From assembly GCA_024641665.1 (NCBI GenBank), contig JAHECP010000046.1, forward strand, positions 1 to 33,802: a stretch of 33,802 bases of DNA, written 5' to 3'. Position 1 is the stretch's first letter, and every line of letters begins with the position of its first letter. This document shows, one piece after another, positions 24,418-32,571 of this stretch. The position numbers and the translations under genes were made by a program. Below the pieces are notes generated by a model. It ran no database searches, was not told where the DNA came from, and saw only the letters and a list, made by a program, of their open reading frames with translations. The DNA comes from Acidobacteriota bacterium (lineage in GTDB: Bacteria; Acidobacteriota; Vicinamibacteria; Vicinamibacterales; JAHECP01).

Positions 24418-26089
24418 GCTCGCGAATCCCCAACAACCGCTTCATCAGCGTCCCCAGATCGCCGCCCGCGCCGGCGACGCCGCCGAACGCGTCGTGCAGC
24501 TCGCGGTACACGCCGTAGAGTTCGTCGTAGACTGCGTGCGCCGCGGCGTTCGGCTCGAAGCGCGTGTCCTTCATCGACGTCATCTTCGCCTGCGCGGCCT
24601 CGAACGTCGCGTGGCCCCCGGCCGCCTCGCCGGCCGCGACGGCGGCCGAGATGGCGGCGCCGAGCGCCGGCGTCTGCGGCGAGCCCGCGACGAGCATCGG
24701 CTGGCCGAGCACGTCGGCGTAGATCTGCATGAAGAGGTCGTTCTTCTCGGCGATGCCGCCGCAGCAGACGACGCGCTCGACGGGCACGCCGTACTCGACC
24801 ATCCGCTCGACGATGGCGCGGGCGCCATAGGCGGTCGCCTCGATGAGCGCGCGGTAGATCTCGGCGCGCGTCGTGTGGAGCGTCTGGCCGAGGACGAGGC
24901 CCGTCAGCTTCGGGTCCACCAGGATCGTGCGGTTGCCGTTGTTCCAGTCGAGCGCCATGAGGCCCGACGCGCCCGGGGCGAAGCGCGCCGCCTCGGCCGA
25001 GAGCTCGGCGTGCAGCTCGTCGCGCCCCTGGCACACGCGCTCGACCCACCAGCGCAGGATATCGCCGACGGCCGACTGACCGGCCTCGATGCCGTAGTAG
25101 CCCGGCATGATCGAGCCGTTGACGATGCCGCAGATGCCGGGCACGTTCCGCACATCGCCGCCGGTGGGCGCGATGGCGCAGTCGCAGGTGGACGTGCCGA
25201 TGATCTTCACGAGCGTGCCCGTGCGCACGCCGGCGCCGACGGCGCCGTAATGGGCGTCGAAGCCGCCCATCGCGATCGGGATGCCCTGGGGCAGGCCCAG
25301 CGTGTCGGCCCACGCCTTCACGAGCCGGCCCGCCGGCCGGTCGGCCGGGTACGCACGGTCGTAGAGACGATCGCGCAGGTCGGCCAGCTTCGGGTCGAGC
25401 CGGGCGAGGAAGGCCTTCGACGGCAGCCCCTGCCACGCGTCCGAGTACATCGCCTTGTGGCCGGCCGCGCACACGCAGCGCATCACCGCCTTCGGGTCCT
25501 TGGTGCCGGCGAGCACGGCCGGGATGTAGTCGGCCAACTCCACCCAGCTCACGGCCCGCTCGAAAATCGCCGGCGCGACCCTCAGGCAGCGCCAGATCTT
25601 CGACCAGAACCACTCGGACGAGTACGTGCCGCCGATGGGCGCCAGGTACTCGGGTGCGTGGCGGCGCGCGGTCTCGGTGATCGCGGCGGCCTCCTCGGCG
25701 GCGGTGTGGTCCTTCCACAGCCAGGCGTAGGCCGCGAGCTCGCCGTGCAGGCGCGGGTAGAGCGCGAGCGGCTGGCAGTCTTCGTCCACCGGGAGGGGCG
25801 TCGAGCCGGTCGTGTCCACGCCGATGCCGACCACCCGCGCCCGCTCGAAGTCCGGCTGGCGCTCGGCCTCCTCGACCGCACCGGAGATCGACGCGTCGAG
25901 GCCGAGCAGGTAGTCGCCCGGGTTCTGCCGCGCCAGGTGCGGGTCGCGCGGGTCGAGGAGCACGCCGTGGTCGCCGCTCGGGTAGTCGAAGACGCTCGTG
26001 CCGAGCACGCGGCCGTCCGCGCAGTCCACCACCACCGCGCGGACCGAGTTGGTGCCGTAGTCGACGCCGATGGTGAACGCGGGCTTCAT
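24407..26089 (-). CDS. araB: Ribulokinase
   Basis: A 560-residue FGGY kinase phosphorylating L-ribulose. The N-terminal phosphate-binding motif is GVDYGTNSVRAVVVD (8-22). Ribulokinase-type substrate residues appear in GVDTTGSTPLP (90-100) and WLWKDHTAAEE (124-133). The catalytic base is D278 in GGFDAHYGAVGAG, and the C-terminal lobe carries CCGGIAEKNDLFMQIYADV. Length agrees with AraB (about 560), longer than xylulokinases. The ATG at 26089 has no Shine-Dalgarno sequence but overlaps the stop of a 16-codon upstream frame (ATGA). It leads an operon with araD, dehydrogenase, symporter and HAD genes. No isomerase gene is adjacent. Confidence 0.95.
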   Translation of the reverse strand: MKPAFTIGVDYGTNSVRAVVVDCADGRVLGTSVFDYPSGDHGVLLDPRDPHLARQNPGDYLLGLDASISGAVEEAERQPDFERARVVGIGVDTTGSTPLPVDEDCQPLALYPRLHGELAAYAWLWKDHTAAEEAAAITETARRHAPEYLAPIGGTYSSEWFWSKIWRCLRVAPAIFERAVSWVELADYIPAVLAGTKDPKAVMRCVCAAGHKAMYSDAWQGLPSKAFLARLDPKLADLRDRLYDRAYPADRPAGRLVKAWADTLGLPQGIPIAMGGFDAHYGAVGAGVRTGTLVKIIGTSTCDCAIAPTGGDVRNVPGICGIVNGSIMPGYYGIEAGQSAVGDILRWWVERVCQGRDELHAELSAEAARFAPGASGLMALDWNNGNRTILVDPKLTGLVLGQTLHTTRAEIYRALIEATAYGARAIVERMVEYGVPVERVVCCGGIAEKNDLFMQIYADVLGQPMLVAGSPQTPALGAAISAAVAAGEAAGGHATFEAAQAKMTSMKDTRFEPNAAAHAVYDELYGVYRELHDAFGGVAGAGGDLGTLMKRLLGIRERAG

Positions 26090-26136
26090 CGCTGCACCGG
26101 TGGCGGGAAGGGGTGCGGGTGGGCGCGCTCGGGCAT
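26086..26136 (-). CDS. Putative 16-codon leader peptide upstream of araB
   Basis: A 16-residue open frame, MPERAHPHPFPPPVQR, rich in proline (7 of 16) and histidine. It has a better ribosome binding site than araB: GGGAGA 7 bases before its ATG. Its TGA overlaps the araB ATG as ATGA, so ribosomes finishing the leader could restart on araB. The proline runs could stall ribosomes and make araB translation depend on elongation rate. Whether it is translated is unproven; conservation would decide. Confidence 0.4.
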   Translation of the reverse strand: MPERAHPHPFPPPVQR

Positions 26137-26170
26137 CGGACGGTCTCCCGTGGGTGCAGGTTCGCGCGCC

Positions 26171-26176
26171 ATACTA
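26171..26176 (-). promoter_or_regulatory. Possible araB operon -10 element
   Basis: TAGTAT on the minus strand, preceded by TGC (extended -10 like), would start transcription near 26163. That is about 27 bases before the leader peptide ATG. No convincing -35 is seen at 17 bases. Confidence 0.35.
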
Positions 26177-26240
26177 GCACACGGCGACGACGCCACTCAC
26201 GCCGCATGGCGCGACGCGGCCGCCGGCGCCGACGCCGGGA

Positions 26241-27632
26241 TCAGCGGGAATCGTGAGCGCCCGCTCCGGCCTGACGCCGCCGGAACACCAGCAGCGGGCC
26301 GGAGACAGCCTGCTCGTATCGTGGATCGGCGGCGAGGGCTCGCGACCGGCGCTCGATCGGGCCGACGTCGAAGGGCCAGAGATCCCCGACCGTGGACAGC
26401 AGCACGTAATCCGTCTGCAATGTCGCTGGTTCGTACGCCCCGAGGCTGTGCATGTCGAGTCGGCGCGCCAGGTGCGGGATCAGGTTGGGCTGTGCCGTGA
26501 CACTGGCGGTGACGGGCACGCGCTCGAGCTCGGAGGCGACCACCTGTGCGTCCGGCGGCGTGTGCCAGGGCGTCCGAGCCAGAGCTCGAGGCAGCGGCGC
26601 ATCGATGCACGAGACGACGACAATGAGCCAGGGGTACCATCGACGGTGGCGGGCGGGAAGCCGCGCCGCGCCGACGGCCGCAGCGACGAAGACCCAGGGG
26701 AGGATCGGCCAGAGGTTGTGACCGGTCAGTTCAGCCTGCACGCTCCCCGGCACGGCGGCGAGGTTGAGGAGCAACCCCGGTACGGCCACCGCGAGCCACG
26801 CTGGCGCGAGGAGGGACACGAACGCCGTCGCCGAGAGGATCGTCGCCACTTTCGCGAGCGACGAGGTCGACAGGACGCGGCCTGCCAGCGTGAGAGCGCC
26901 CGAGACGCCCGACACTCCGTAGCGGGCGTCGACGAAGTGGTTCGCACCCTCGAGCGAGTACGCGGTCCTGAAGTGAGGGATGACCACCGCCATCGTGAAG
27001 AGGAGCCACGCCGCCGCGACGCTCACCGTCAGGGCTCCGGTTCGCCGCTGCCCCGGCCTCAGGATCAGGAGACCGCCGAACGCGGCCAGGTACATCGCCA
27101 CGTCTTCCTTGCATCCAAGGGCCAGACCGAGGAGCACCCAATACCAGACCCGACGTTCCGACCAGAGCGCAAGCACCAGGCCGAAGACGAGGATGGGCTC
27201 GGCGCTCTCGATGTAGAAATAGCTGCTGACAGCGCTGTACGATCGACGCGAGAAGAGGAACGCAACCATCAGCGCCAGGGCGATCGTCTCGGTGGTGCGC
27301 CTGCGCGCCAGCTCGAACAACAGGAATGCCGCACCCGCGTAGAGGAGCGTCTGAACGACGATCAGATAGGCCGGGGAGCCGAACAGCGCGGGCAGCGGCG
27401 CCAGGAGGAGCAGCGTTGGCATGAAATGCTGGGCGAACAGCGAGTAGCCGAACATGGGCACGTACGCGACAGGCGCGCCCGTTGCGGTCGTCCAGAGGGC
27501 GTAATCGAACACCGACAGGTCGAATGCGTTGGTCCGGAACGCGTGGTGCCCGCCGAGGCCGGCTGCGCACTGCACCGTGAGCGCGAGGGCACAGACCAGG
27601 ATCGCGACCGCCCGCCGACTCGCTGAATGCAT
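26241..27632 (-). CDS. DUF2079 polytopic membrane protein
   Basis: A 463-residue membrane protein with about ten hydrophobic segments. It opens with an N-terminal signal-anchor, then AFRTNAFDLSVFDYALWTTATG, the family's characteristic first-loop segment with D residues. Further loops carry SAVSSYFYIESAEPILVF and LGCKEDVAMYLAAFGGLL. DUF2079 proteins resemble GT-C glycosyltransferases in topology, but their reaction is unknown. I start at 27632 (MHSASRRAV) because the membrane helix follows directly; the open frame extends to 27731 without supporting features. It lies 151 bases upstream of araB on the same strand and is divergent from the GH127 gene. By eye its codon use is less GC-extreme, like the GT-C gene at 0.5-2.2 kb. 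Confidence 0.8.
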   Translation of the reverse strand: MHSASRRAVAILVCALALTVQCAAGLGGHHAFRTNAFDLSVFDYALWTTATGAPVAYVPMFGYSLFAQHFMPTLLLLAPLPALFGSPAYLIVVQTLLYAGAAFLLFELARRRTTETIALALMVAFLFSRRSYSAVSSYFYIESAEPILVFGLVLALWSERRVWYWVLLGLALGCKEDVAMYLAAFGGLLILRPGQRRTGALTVSVAAAWLLFTMAVVIPHFRTAYSLEGANHFVDARYGVSGVSGALTLAGRVLSTSSLAKVATILSATAFVSLLAPAWLAVAVPGLLLNLAAVPGSVQAELTGHNLWPILPWVFVAAAVGAARLPARHRRWYPWLIVVVSCIDAPLPRALARTPWHTPPDAQVVASELERVPVTASVTAQPNLIPHLARRLDMHSLGAYEPATLQTDYVLLSTVGDLWPFDVGPIERRSRALAADPRYEQAVSGPLLVFRRRQAGAGAHDSR

Positions 27633-27744
27633 CCCTGTGCGGGGACTGACCAGGCTGCCTGTCGTCAAGTCGCAAGCTCCGCTGCCGGGAAGACCGTTGC
27701 GAAGGGAGATAGGACCGCGCGTGCGCCGCATTATGCCACGACCA

Positions 27745-27764
27745 CAGGCGCTCAGACAGGCGCT
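27745..27764. promoter_or_regulatory. Direct repeat upstream of the GH127 gene
   Basis: CAGGCGCT occurs at 27745-27752 and 27757-27764, 12 bases start to start, in the 214-base divergent spacer. Spacing near one helical turn would suit a regulator, but such a short GC-rich repeat may be chance. Confidence 0.2.
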
Positions 27765-27834
27765 CCGCCGGGAGCTTCACGGACGGTGCGGGCGCGTGTC
27801 CGCGCCCCCGGCCTCGCTGCGGGTGCGGGTGGAC

Positions 27835-27840
27835 TAGAAT
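27835..27840 (+). promoter_or_regulatory. -10 element for leaderless GH127 transcript
   Basis: TAGAAT (5 of 6 matches to TATAAT) is followed by CAACCA and then the ATG at 27847. A -10 element 6 bases before the start implies a leaderless mRNA, which agrees with the absence of a Shine-Dalgarno sequence. No -35 is visible. Confidence 0.5.
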
Positions 27841-27846
27841 CAACCA

Positions 27847-29844
27847 ATGCGCAGTGCGTTCCCGGCCATCATCGTCGTCCTCGCCGCGACCGTGGCGCCG
27901 GCGCGGCCGCAGCCGACGCCCTCCGACTATCCGATCAAAGCCGTGCCGCTCGCCGACGTCCACGTGACCAACGGCTTCTGGCAGCGGCGGCTCGAGACCA
28001 ATCGCGCGGTCACCATCCCGCACATCATGCGGGAGAACAAGGAGACCGGGCGCATCGTCAACTTCATGAAAGCGGCCGGCAAGGAGCCCGGCGAGTACCA
28101 GGGCCAGCGCTATAACGACACCGACGTCTACAAGGTGATCGAGGCGGCGTCCGACTCGCTCGTCGAGCGCCCCGATCCCGCGCTGGAGAAGAAGCTCGAC
28201 GACCTCATCGCCATCATCGCCGCGGCGCAGCAGCCCGACGGCTACCTGTACAACCCGAGGGACGTCGATCCGAACAACCCGGCGCCGGGCGCCGGTCCGG
28301 AGCGCTGGTCGTACCTGCACACGAGCCACGAGCTGTACGACATGGGCCACATGATCGAGGCGGCCGTGGCGCACTACCGGGCCACGGGCAAGCGCACGCT
28401 GTTCGGCGTCGCGATCAAGGCGGCGGACCTCATCTGCCGCGTGTTCGGCCCCGACGCGCGGCACGACGCGCCGGGCCACGAGGAGATCGAGCTGGCGCTC
28501 GTGAAGCTGTACCGCGTGACGGGCGATCGGAAGTACCTGGACCAGGCGAAATTCTTTCTCGACCAGCGGGGTCGGCCGCACACCGTGCCGCCCGTGCAGT
28601 TCCCGCAGGGCAACCGCTTCTTCATGTACAACGACCTGTCCTACCGCCAGGACCAGACGCCCGTCGTCGACGAGACGCGCGCGGTGGGGCACGCGGTGCG
28701 CGCGATGTACCTGCTGTCGGGCATGACCGACGTGGCGGCGCTCCTCGGCGACACCGCGTTCGGGCACGCGGTCGACCGGCTGTGGCAGGACGTGACGTCG
28801 AAGCGGATCTACGTGACGGGCGGCCTTGGCTCGAACTACCGGACCGAGGCGTTCGGCGACGACTACCAGCTGCCCAACCGCGCCTACGCCGAGACGTGCG
28901 CGTCGGTCGGCGGGCTGCTCTGGTACCACCGCATGTTCCTGCGCGAGGGCGACGCGTCGTACCTGGACGTCTTCGAGCGCACGCTCTACAACGGCTACCT
29001 GTCGGGCGTGTCGCTTGCCGGCGACACGTTCTTCTATCAAAACCCGCTCGAGTCCGATGGCACGCGCGTGCGGCAGGCCTACTTCGACGTCGCTTGCTGC
29101 CCGGCGAACCTTGCGCGCCTGATGGCGCAGCTGCCCGGGCTCGTCTACGCCCAGCGCGACCGCGAGGTGTACGTGAGGCTTTTCGTCGGGAGCGAGGCGA
29201 CGCTCGAGGTGGGCGGCGTGAAGACCGCCATCGCGCAGCAGACCGACTACCCGTGGTCAGGCGACGTGAACATCCGCGTCGATCCCGCGAAGCCGGTGGA
29301 GTTCACGCTCGCCGTGCGCATCCCCGGCTGGGCGCGCGGCCAGGCCATGCCGACCGATCTGTATCGCTTCGCCACCTCACCTGTAGGGGCCGGCTTTAGC
29401 CGGCCCGACAGCCGGCCCAGCCTCACCGTCAACGGCCACCCCCTCGATCTCGGCACTCTCACCAAGGGCTTCGTGCGCATCACCCGCCGCTGGCAGAAGG
29501 GCGATCGCGTGGAGCTCACGCTGCCGATGCCGGTGCGCCAGGTCGTGGCCAACGACCAGGTGGCTGCGGACCGCGGCAAGGCCGCCATCGAGCGCGGTCC
29601 GGTCGTCTACGCGGTGGAGGCGGCGGACAACGGCGGGAAGGTCACCGACCTGCGGCTGTCGCTCGGCGCGTCGCTCGAAGCGGCGTTCAAGCCGGACCTG
29701 CTCGACGGCGTGGTGGAGGTGACAGCCAAAGGCGAGGCCGTGGGCGAGGACGGGAAGGCCGAGCCGCGCACGATCGTCGCCGTTCCTTACTTCGCGTGGG
29801 CGAATCGCGGAAAGGGACAGATGGCTGTCTGGATTCAGTACTGA
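27847..29844 (+). CDS. GH127 beta-L-arabinofuranosidase
   Basis: A 665-residue exported enzyme: signal peptide about residues 1-20, then a DUF1680 (alpha/alpha) barrel and C-terminal beta domains. The active site matches Bifidobacterium HypBA1: E334 (RTEAFG, acid/base), E349 and C351 in YAETCASVGGLLWYHRM, and C417/C418 in FDVACCPANLARLM, where the first cysteine is the expected nucleophile and the set binds zinc. This is the classic GH127 form, unlike the GH146-like enzyme at 10.6 kb. It should release terminal beta-L-arabinofuranose. A REP palindrome lies inside the gene in frame and adds about a dozen residues (PVGAGFSRPDS, near 512-522) to a loop of the C-terminal domain. The catalytic residues are unaffected. 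Confidence 0.92.
   Translation: MRSAFPAIIVVLAATVAPARPQPTPSDYPIKAVPLADVHVTNGFWQRRLETNRAVTIPHIMRENKETGRIVNFMKAAGKEPGEYQGQRYNDTDVYKVIEAASDSLVERPDPALEKKLDDLIAIIAAAQQPDGYLYNPRDVDPNNPAPGAGPERWSYLHTSHELYDMGHMIEAAVAHYRATGKRTLFGVAIKAADLICRVFGPDARHDAPGHEEIELALVKLYRVTGDRKYLDQAKFFLDQRGRPHTVPPVQFPQGNRFFMYNDLSYRQDQTPVVDETRAVGHAVRAMYLLSGMTDVAALLGDTAFGHAVDRLWQDVTSKRIYVTGGLGSNYRTEAFGDDYQLPNRAYAETCASVGGLLWYHRMFLREGDASYLDVFERTLYNGYLSGVSLAGDTFFYQNPLESDGTRVRQAYFDVACCPANLARLMAQLPGLVYAQRDREVYVRLFVGSEATLEVGGVKTAIAQQTDYPWSGDVNIRVDPAKPVEFTLAVRIPGWARGQAMPTDLYRFATSPVGAGFSRPDSRPSLTVNGHPLDLGTLTKGFVRITRRWQKGDRVELTLPMPVRQVVANDQVAADRGKAAIERGPVVYAVEAADNGGKVTDLRLSLGASLEAAFKPDLLDGVVEVTAKGEAVGEDGKAEPRTIVAVPYFAWANRGKGQMAVWIQY
29382..29406 (+). 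repeat. REP palindrome inserted in frame in the GH127 gene
   Basis: A 25-base element whose core is GGGCCGGCT-TT-AGCCGGCCC preceded by TGTAG. It is identical to the reverse complement of 24359-24383 and differs at two positions from 24393-24417. It is read as VGAGFSRP within the GH127 protein, between LYRFATS and SRPSLTVNG. Confidence 0.85.
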
Positions 29845-29863
29845 CGATGACCGTAGTCAACGA

Positions 29864-29902
29864 CCACGGAAATACCACGGAAATGCCACAAACAACCATG
29901 GA
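29864..29902. repeat. 11-base minisatellite, cluster 1
   Basis: Two near-exact units, CCACGGAAATA and CCACGGAAATG, are followed by decayed units CCACAAACAA and CCATGGAA. They fill the 53-base gap before the aldo/keto reductase, and the last unit contains its ATG. Related clusters lie at 30909-30966 and 33045-33104. Confidence 0.7.
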
Positions 29903-30899
29903 ATATCGACGACTTGGCAACACGGGTCTCACGGTCTCTCGAATCTGCCTCGGCTGCATGAGCTACGGCGATCCGGCCGCAACGCTGCCGGGCGAACAGC
30001 TGCGCTGGGAGTGGGCGCTGAAAGAGGACGAGGCGCGGCCGTTCTTCAAGCGGGCCATCGACCTCGGCATCAACTTCTTCGACACGGCCAACGTGTACTC
30101 CTTCGGAGCGAGCGAGGAAATCACCGGCCGCGCGCTCCGCGACTTCGCCCGCCGCGAGGAGGTCGTCATCGGCACGAAAGTCTGGGGCCCGATGCGCCCC
30201 GGTCCGAACGGCCGGGGCCTTTCGCGCAAGGCGATCCTCCACGAGATCGACGCCAGCCTCGAGCGGCTCGGGACGGACTACGTCGACCTCTACCAGATTC
30301 ACCGCTGGGACGGCGCGACGCCGATCGAAGAGACGATGGAGGCGCTTCACGACGTCGTCCGCGCGGGCAAGGCGCGGTACCTGGGCGCGTCGTCCATGCA
30401 TGCCTGGCAATTCGCCAAGGCGCAGCACGTAGCCGAGCGTCACGGCTGGACGCGCTTCGTGTCGATGCAGAACCACTACAACCTCCTGTACCGCGAAGAG
30501 GAACGTGAGATGGCGCCGCTCTGCCGCGACCAGGGAATCGGGATGATCCCGTGGAGCCCGCTCGCGCGAGGTCTCTTGACGCGCGCGCCGGAGGCGGAGG
30601 GGACGAAGCGTTCTGGACTGGACGGCTTCGGCAAGGCGCTCTACTCGGCGACGGCGGAGGCCGACCGGCAGGTGATCGCCGCGGTCGACAAGGTGGCGAA
30701 GGCGCGCAAGCTGCCTCACGCGCAGATCGCCCTCGCGTGGCTGCTGCAGAAGGACGGCGTGACGGCCCCCATCGTCGGCGCGACGAAGCTGGAACACCTC
30801 GACGCGGCCGCGGCGGCGGTCGGCGTGACGCTGTCCAGGGAGCAGATGGAGACGCTCGAGGCGCCGTACGTCCCGCACCCTGTCGTGGGGTTCTCGTAG
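29898..30899 (+). CDS. Aldo/keto reductase
   Basis: A 333-residue NADP(H)-type aldo/keto reductase of the YghZ/Kv-beta-like group. The start at 29898 ([24 protein letters not shown]) is the usual family N-terminus; the open frame extends upstream only into repeats and the GH127 end. The catalytic tetrad is D62 and Y67 ([15 protein letters not shown]), K94 (VIGTKVWG) and H135 (YQIHRWD). C-terminal cofactor-binding residues lie in [11 protein letters not shown] and [14 protein letters not shown]. It could reduce an aldose or an aldehyde product; the substrate is unknown. It follows the GH127 gene by 53 bases and is flanked on both sides by the 11-base minisatellite. Confidence 0.93.
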   Translation: MEYRRLGNTGLTVSRICLGCMSYGDPAATLPGEQLRWEWALKEDEARPFFKRAIDLGINFFDTANVYSFGASEEITGRALRDFARREEVVIGTKVWGPMRPGPNGRGLSRKAILHEIDASLERLGTDYVDLYQIHRWDGATPIEETMEALHDVVRAGKARYLGASSMHAWQFAKAQHVAERHGWTRFVSMQNHYNLLYREEEREMAPLCRDQGIGMIPWSPLARGLLTRAPEAEGTKRSGLDGFGKALYSATAEADRQVIAAVDKVAKARKLPHAQIALAWLLQKDGVTAPIVGATKLEHLDAAAAAVGVTLSREQMETLEAPYVPHPVVGFS

Positions 30900-30908
30900 A
30901 CTGGCGAG

Positions 30909-30966
30909 GGAATGCCCGCGGAACGCCCACGGAATGCCCGCGGAAATCGCCACGGACATCGGCACG
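30909..30966. repeat. 11-base minisatellite, cluster 2
   Basis: Five units of 11-13 bases built on CC(A/G)CGGAA, beginning GAATGCCCGCGGAACGCCC. The cluster lies in the 107-base gap between the aldo/keto reductase and the DUF1445 gene. It shares GGAATG plus a CCRCGGAA unit with cluster 3. Confidence 0.7.
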
Positions 30967-31006
30967 CAGGCAGCACCCGGCTCGTGACCGTTCTGAGGGA
31001 TGCCAC

Positions 31007-31798
31007 ATGACCGCGGACACGCTTCGTGGAGGGGATATTCGCGCCCAGGCACGTGCGGGTCTGCTGGTCGGCCCCACGTGCGGTCTCGCACCGGGGTATC
31101 TTCAGGCGAACCTGGTCATCGTGCCGCAAGATCTGGCCTTCGATTTCCTGCGTTTCTGCCAGCGCAATCCCAAGCCCTGCCCGATTCTGGACGTCACGGA
31201 ACCCGGAGTCTGGGAGCCGAGCCATGTGGCCGACGGCGCGGACATCCGCACCGATCTGCCTCGCTACCGCGTGTATCGGCGGGGCGCGTTGGTCGACGAG
31301 CCGTCGGACATCGTCCGCTGGTGGCGGGACGATCTCGTCGCATTCCTGCTGGGGTGCTCGTTCAGCTTCGAGGCCGTCATGCAGCGCGCGGGTCTTCCGG
31401 TGCGACATCTCGAGCAAGCCTGCAACGTGCCGATGTATCGGACGAACCTGCCTTGTGTTCCCGCAGGCGTGTTCTCCGGGCCGTTGGTCGTGACGATGCG
31501 GCCGCTCACACCGGCGCAGGCGATTGAGGCCGTGATCATCACGGCGCGGTACCCGCAGGCTCACGGCGCTCCGGTTCATTTCGGCGATCCGGGAGCCATC
31601 GGCATCTCGGATCTGGCGCGCCCGGATTTCGGTGACCGGGTGACCGTACGGGCCGACGAGGTCCCCGTGTTCTGGGCGTGCGGGGTGACGCCGCAAGCGG
31701 TGTTGATGGAGACGAAGCCTGAGCTCGCGATCACGCATCACCCGGGATGCATGTTCGTCACCGATCGACTCGCGGAGGACGCGGGTCGAATCGGCTGA
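31007..31798 (+). CDS. DUF1445 putative hydro-lyase (YcsI/D-glutamate cyclase family)
   Basis: A 263-residue protein starting [18 protein letters not shown], with TGAGGGA upstream. Family landmarks: [15 protein letters not shown] (26-40), [33 protein letters not shown] (about 115-148), [26 protein letters not shown] and [14 protein letters not shown], ending [10 protein letters not shown]. Relatives include the mammalian D-glutamate cyclase and Bacillus YcsI. The reaction is probably lyase- or cyclase-like on a small carboxylic acid, but is not established for bacterial members. There is no signal peptide. Confidence 0.92.
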   Translation: MTADTLRGGDIRAQARAGLLVGPTCGLAPGYLQANLVIVPQDLAFDFLRFCQRNPKPCPILDVTEPGVWEPSHVADGADIRTDLPRYRVYRRGALVDEPSDIVRWWRDDLVAFLLGCSFSFEAVMQRAGLPVRHLEQACNVPMYRTNLPCVPAGVFSGPLVVTMRPLTPAQAIEAVIITARYPQAHGAPVHFGDPGAIGISDLARPDFGDRVTVRADEVPVFWACGVTPQAVLMETKPELAITHHPGCMFVTDRLAEDAGRIG

Positions 31799-31846
31799 AG
31801 CGCGGCCGCAGATTCGCCTGGCAAGCCAGGCTGTCGGGCCCTCTGG

Positions 31847-31872
31847 TCCGTGCTAGGATTCGCCGTATCAGG
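31847..31872 (+). repeat. 26-base repeat with extended -10, copy 1
   Basis: A 26-base segment beginning TCCGTGCTAGGATTCGC, matched at 24 of 26 positions by 33553-33578. It contains TGCTAGGAT, an extended -10 form, placed about 34 bases upstream of the HAD hydrolase ATG, so it may be that gene's promoter. Confidence 0.5.
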
Positions 31873-31892
31873 GACATCGATTCTGGTGTTCG

Positions 31893-32567
31893 ATGATCAA
31901 CGCGGTACTCTTCGATCTCTTTGAGACCATCGTCACGGAAGTCGAGGTCCACCCGACGCGGGCGTCGTCACTTGGTGAGCGCCTCGGACTCGTGCCGGAG
32001 GAGTTTCGCCGCGAATGGAAGATCCGACGTCCCCGCGTGGTGGTTGGGCAATTGTCCTTCGCGGACGCCCTGGCGGAGATATGCCGCGCGCTGGCCGGCC
32101 GCGTGGACATGGTGACCGTTCAGCAGCTGCGTGAGGAACGGATCCGGCAGAAAGCTGCGGTGTTCGCAGCGATCAGCGAAGAAGTCTCGACACTCATCGC
32201 CACCTTGGCGGATCGTGGCATCGGCCTCGGCGTCATCAGCAATTGTTTCCCGGAAGATGTTCAGGCGTGGCCGGCCTGCCCACTGGCCCCTCGGTTTCAA
32301 TGCAACGTGTTCTCGTTCGCCGAGGGTGTCGCGAAACCAGCAGGCGAGATCTATGAGCGAGCCGTAGGTCGACTCGGTGTGGCACCGGCGGCAACGGTGT
32401 TCATCGGCGACGGAGGGGACACCGAGCTGGCCGGGGCCGAGCAGGCGGGCCTTCGGGCGTTCAGAGCGACCTGGTTTAGAAGTCGCTGGCCCGTGTTTCG
32501 AGCGACGGTCACGGGTCGTGATGTGGCCAGCGTCGAAGACGTCTTGAGACTTGTCGAAGCCGGATGA
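31893..32567 (+). CDS. HAD superfamily hydrolase, FDLFxT type
   Basis: A 224-residue HAD protein. Motif I is VLFDLFETIVTE: D8 is the nucleophile, but the usual second aspartate is phenylalanine (F10). This pattern occurs in haloacid-dehalogenase-like and other atypical members, so phosphatase activity is doubtful. Motif II is GVISNC, K is in GVAKPAGEIYERA, and motif IV is FIGDGGDTELAGAEQAGLRAF. The cap between residues 15 and 90 is helical. The next gene starts 4 bases on. The substrate is unknown. Confidence 0.87.
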   Translation: MINAVLFDLFETIVTEVEVHPTRASSLGERLGLVPEEFRREWKIRRPRVVVGQLSFADALAEICRALAGRVDMVTVQQLREERIRQKAAVFAAISEEVSTLIATLADRGIGLGVISNCFPEDVQAWPACPLAPRFQCNVFSFAEGVAKPAGEIYERAVGRLGVAPAATVFIGDGGDTELAGAEQAGLRAFRATWFRSRWPVFRATVTGRDVASVEDVLRLVEAG

Positions 32568-32571
32568 CGTC

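Noticed and set aside
23222-26500. A very long open frame on the plus strand antisense to araD, araB and neighbours
   Set aside because: It is an antisense shadow produced by GC-rich third positions. Its translation is Arg/Ala/His-rich without motifs, while the opposite strand encodes clear AraD and AraB.
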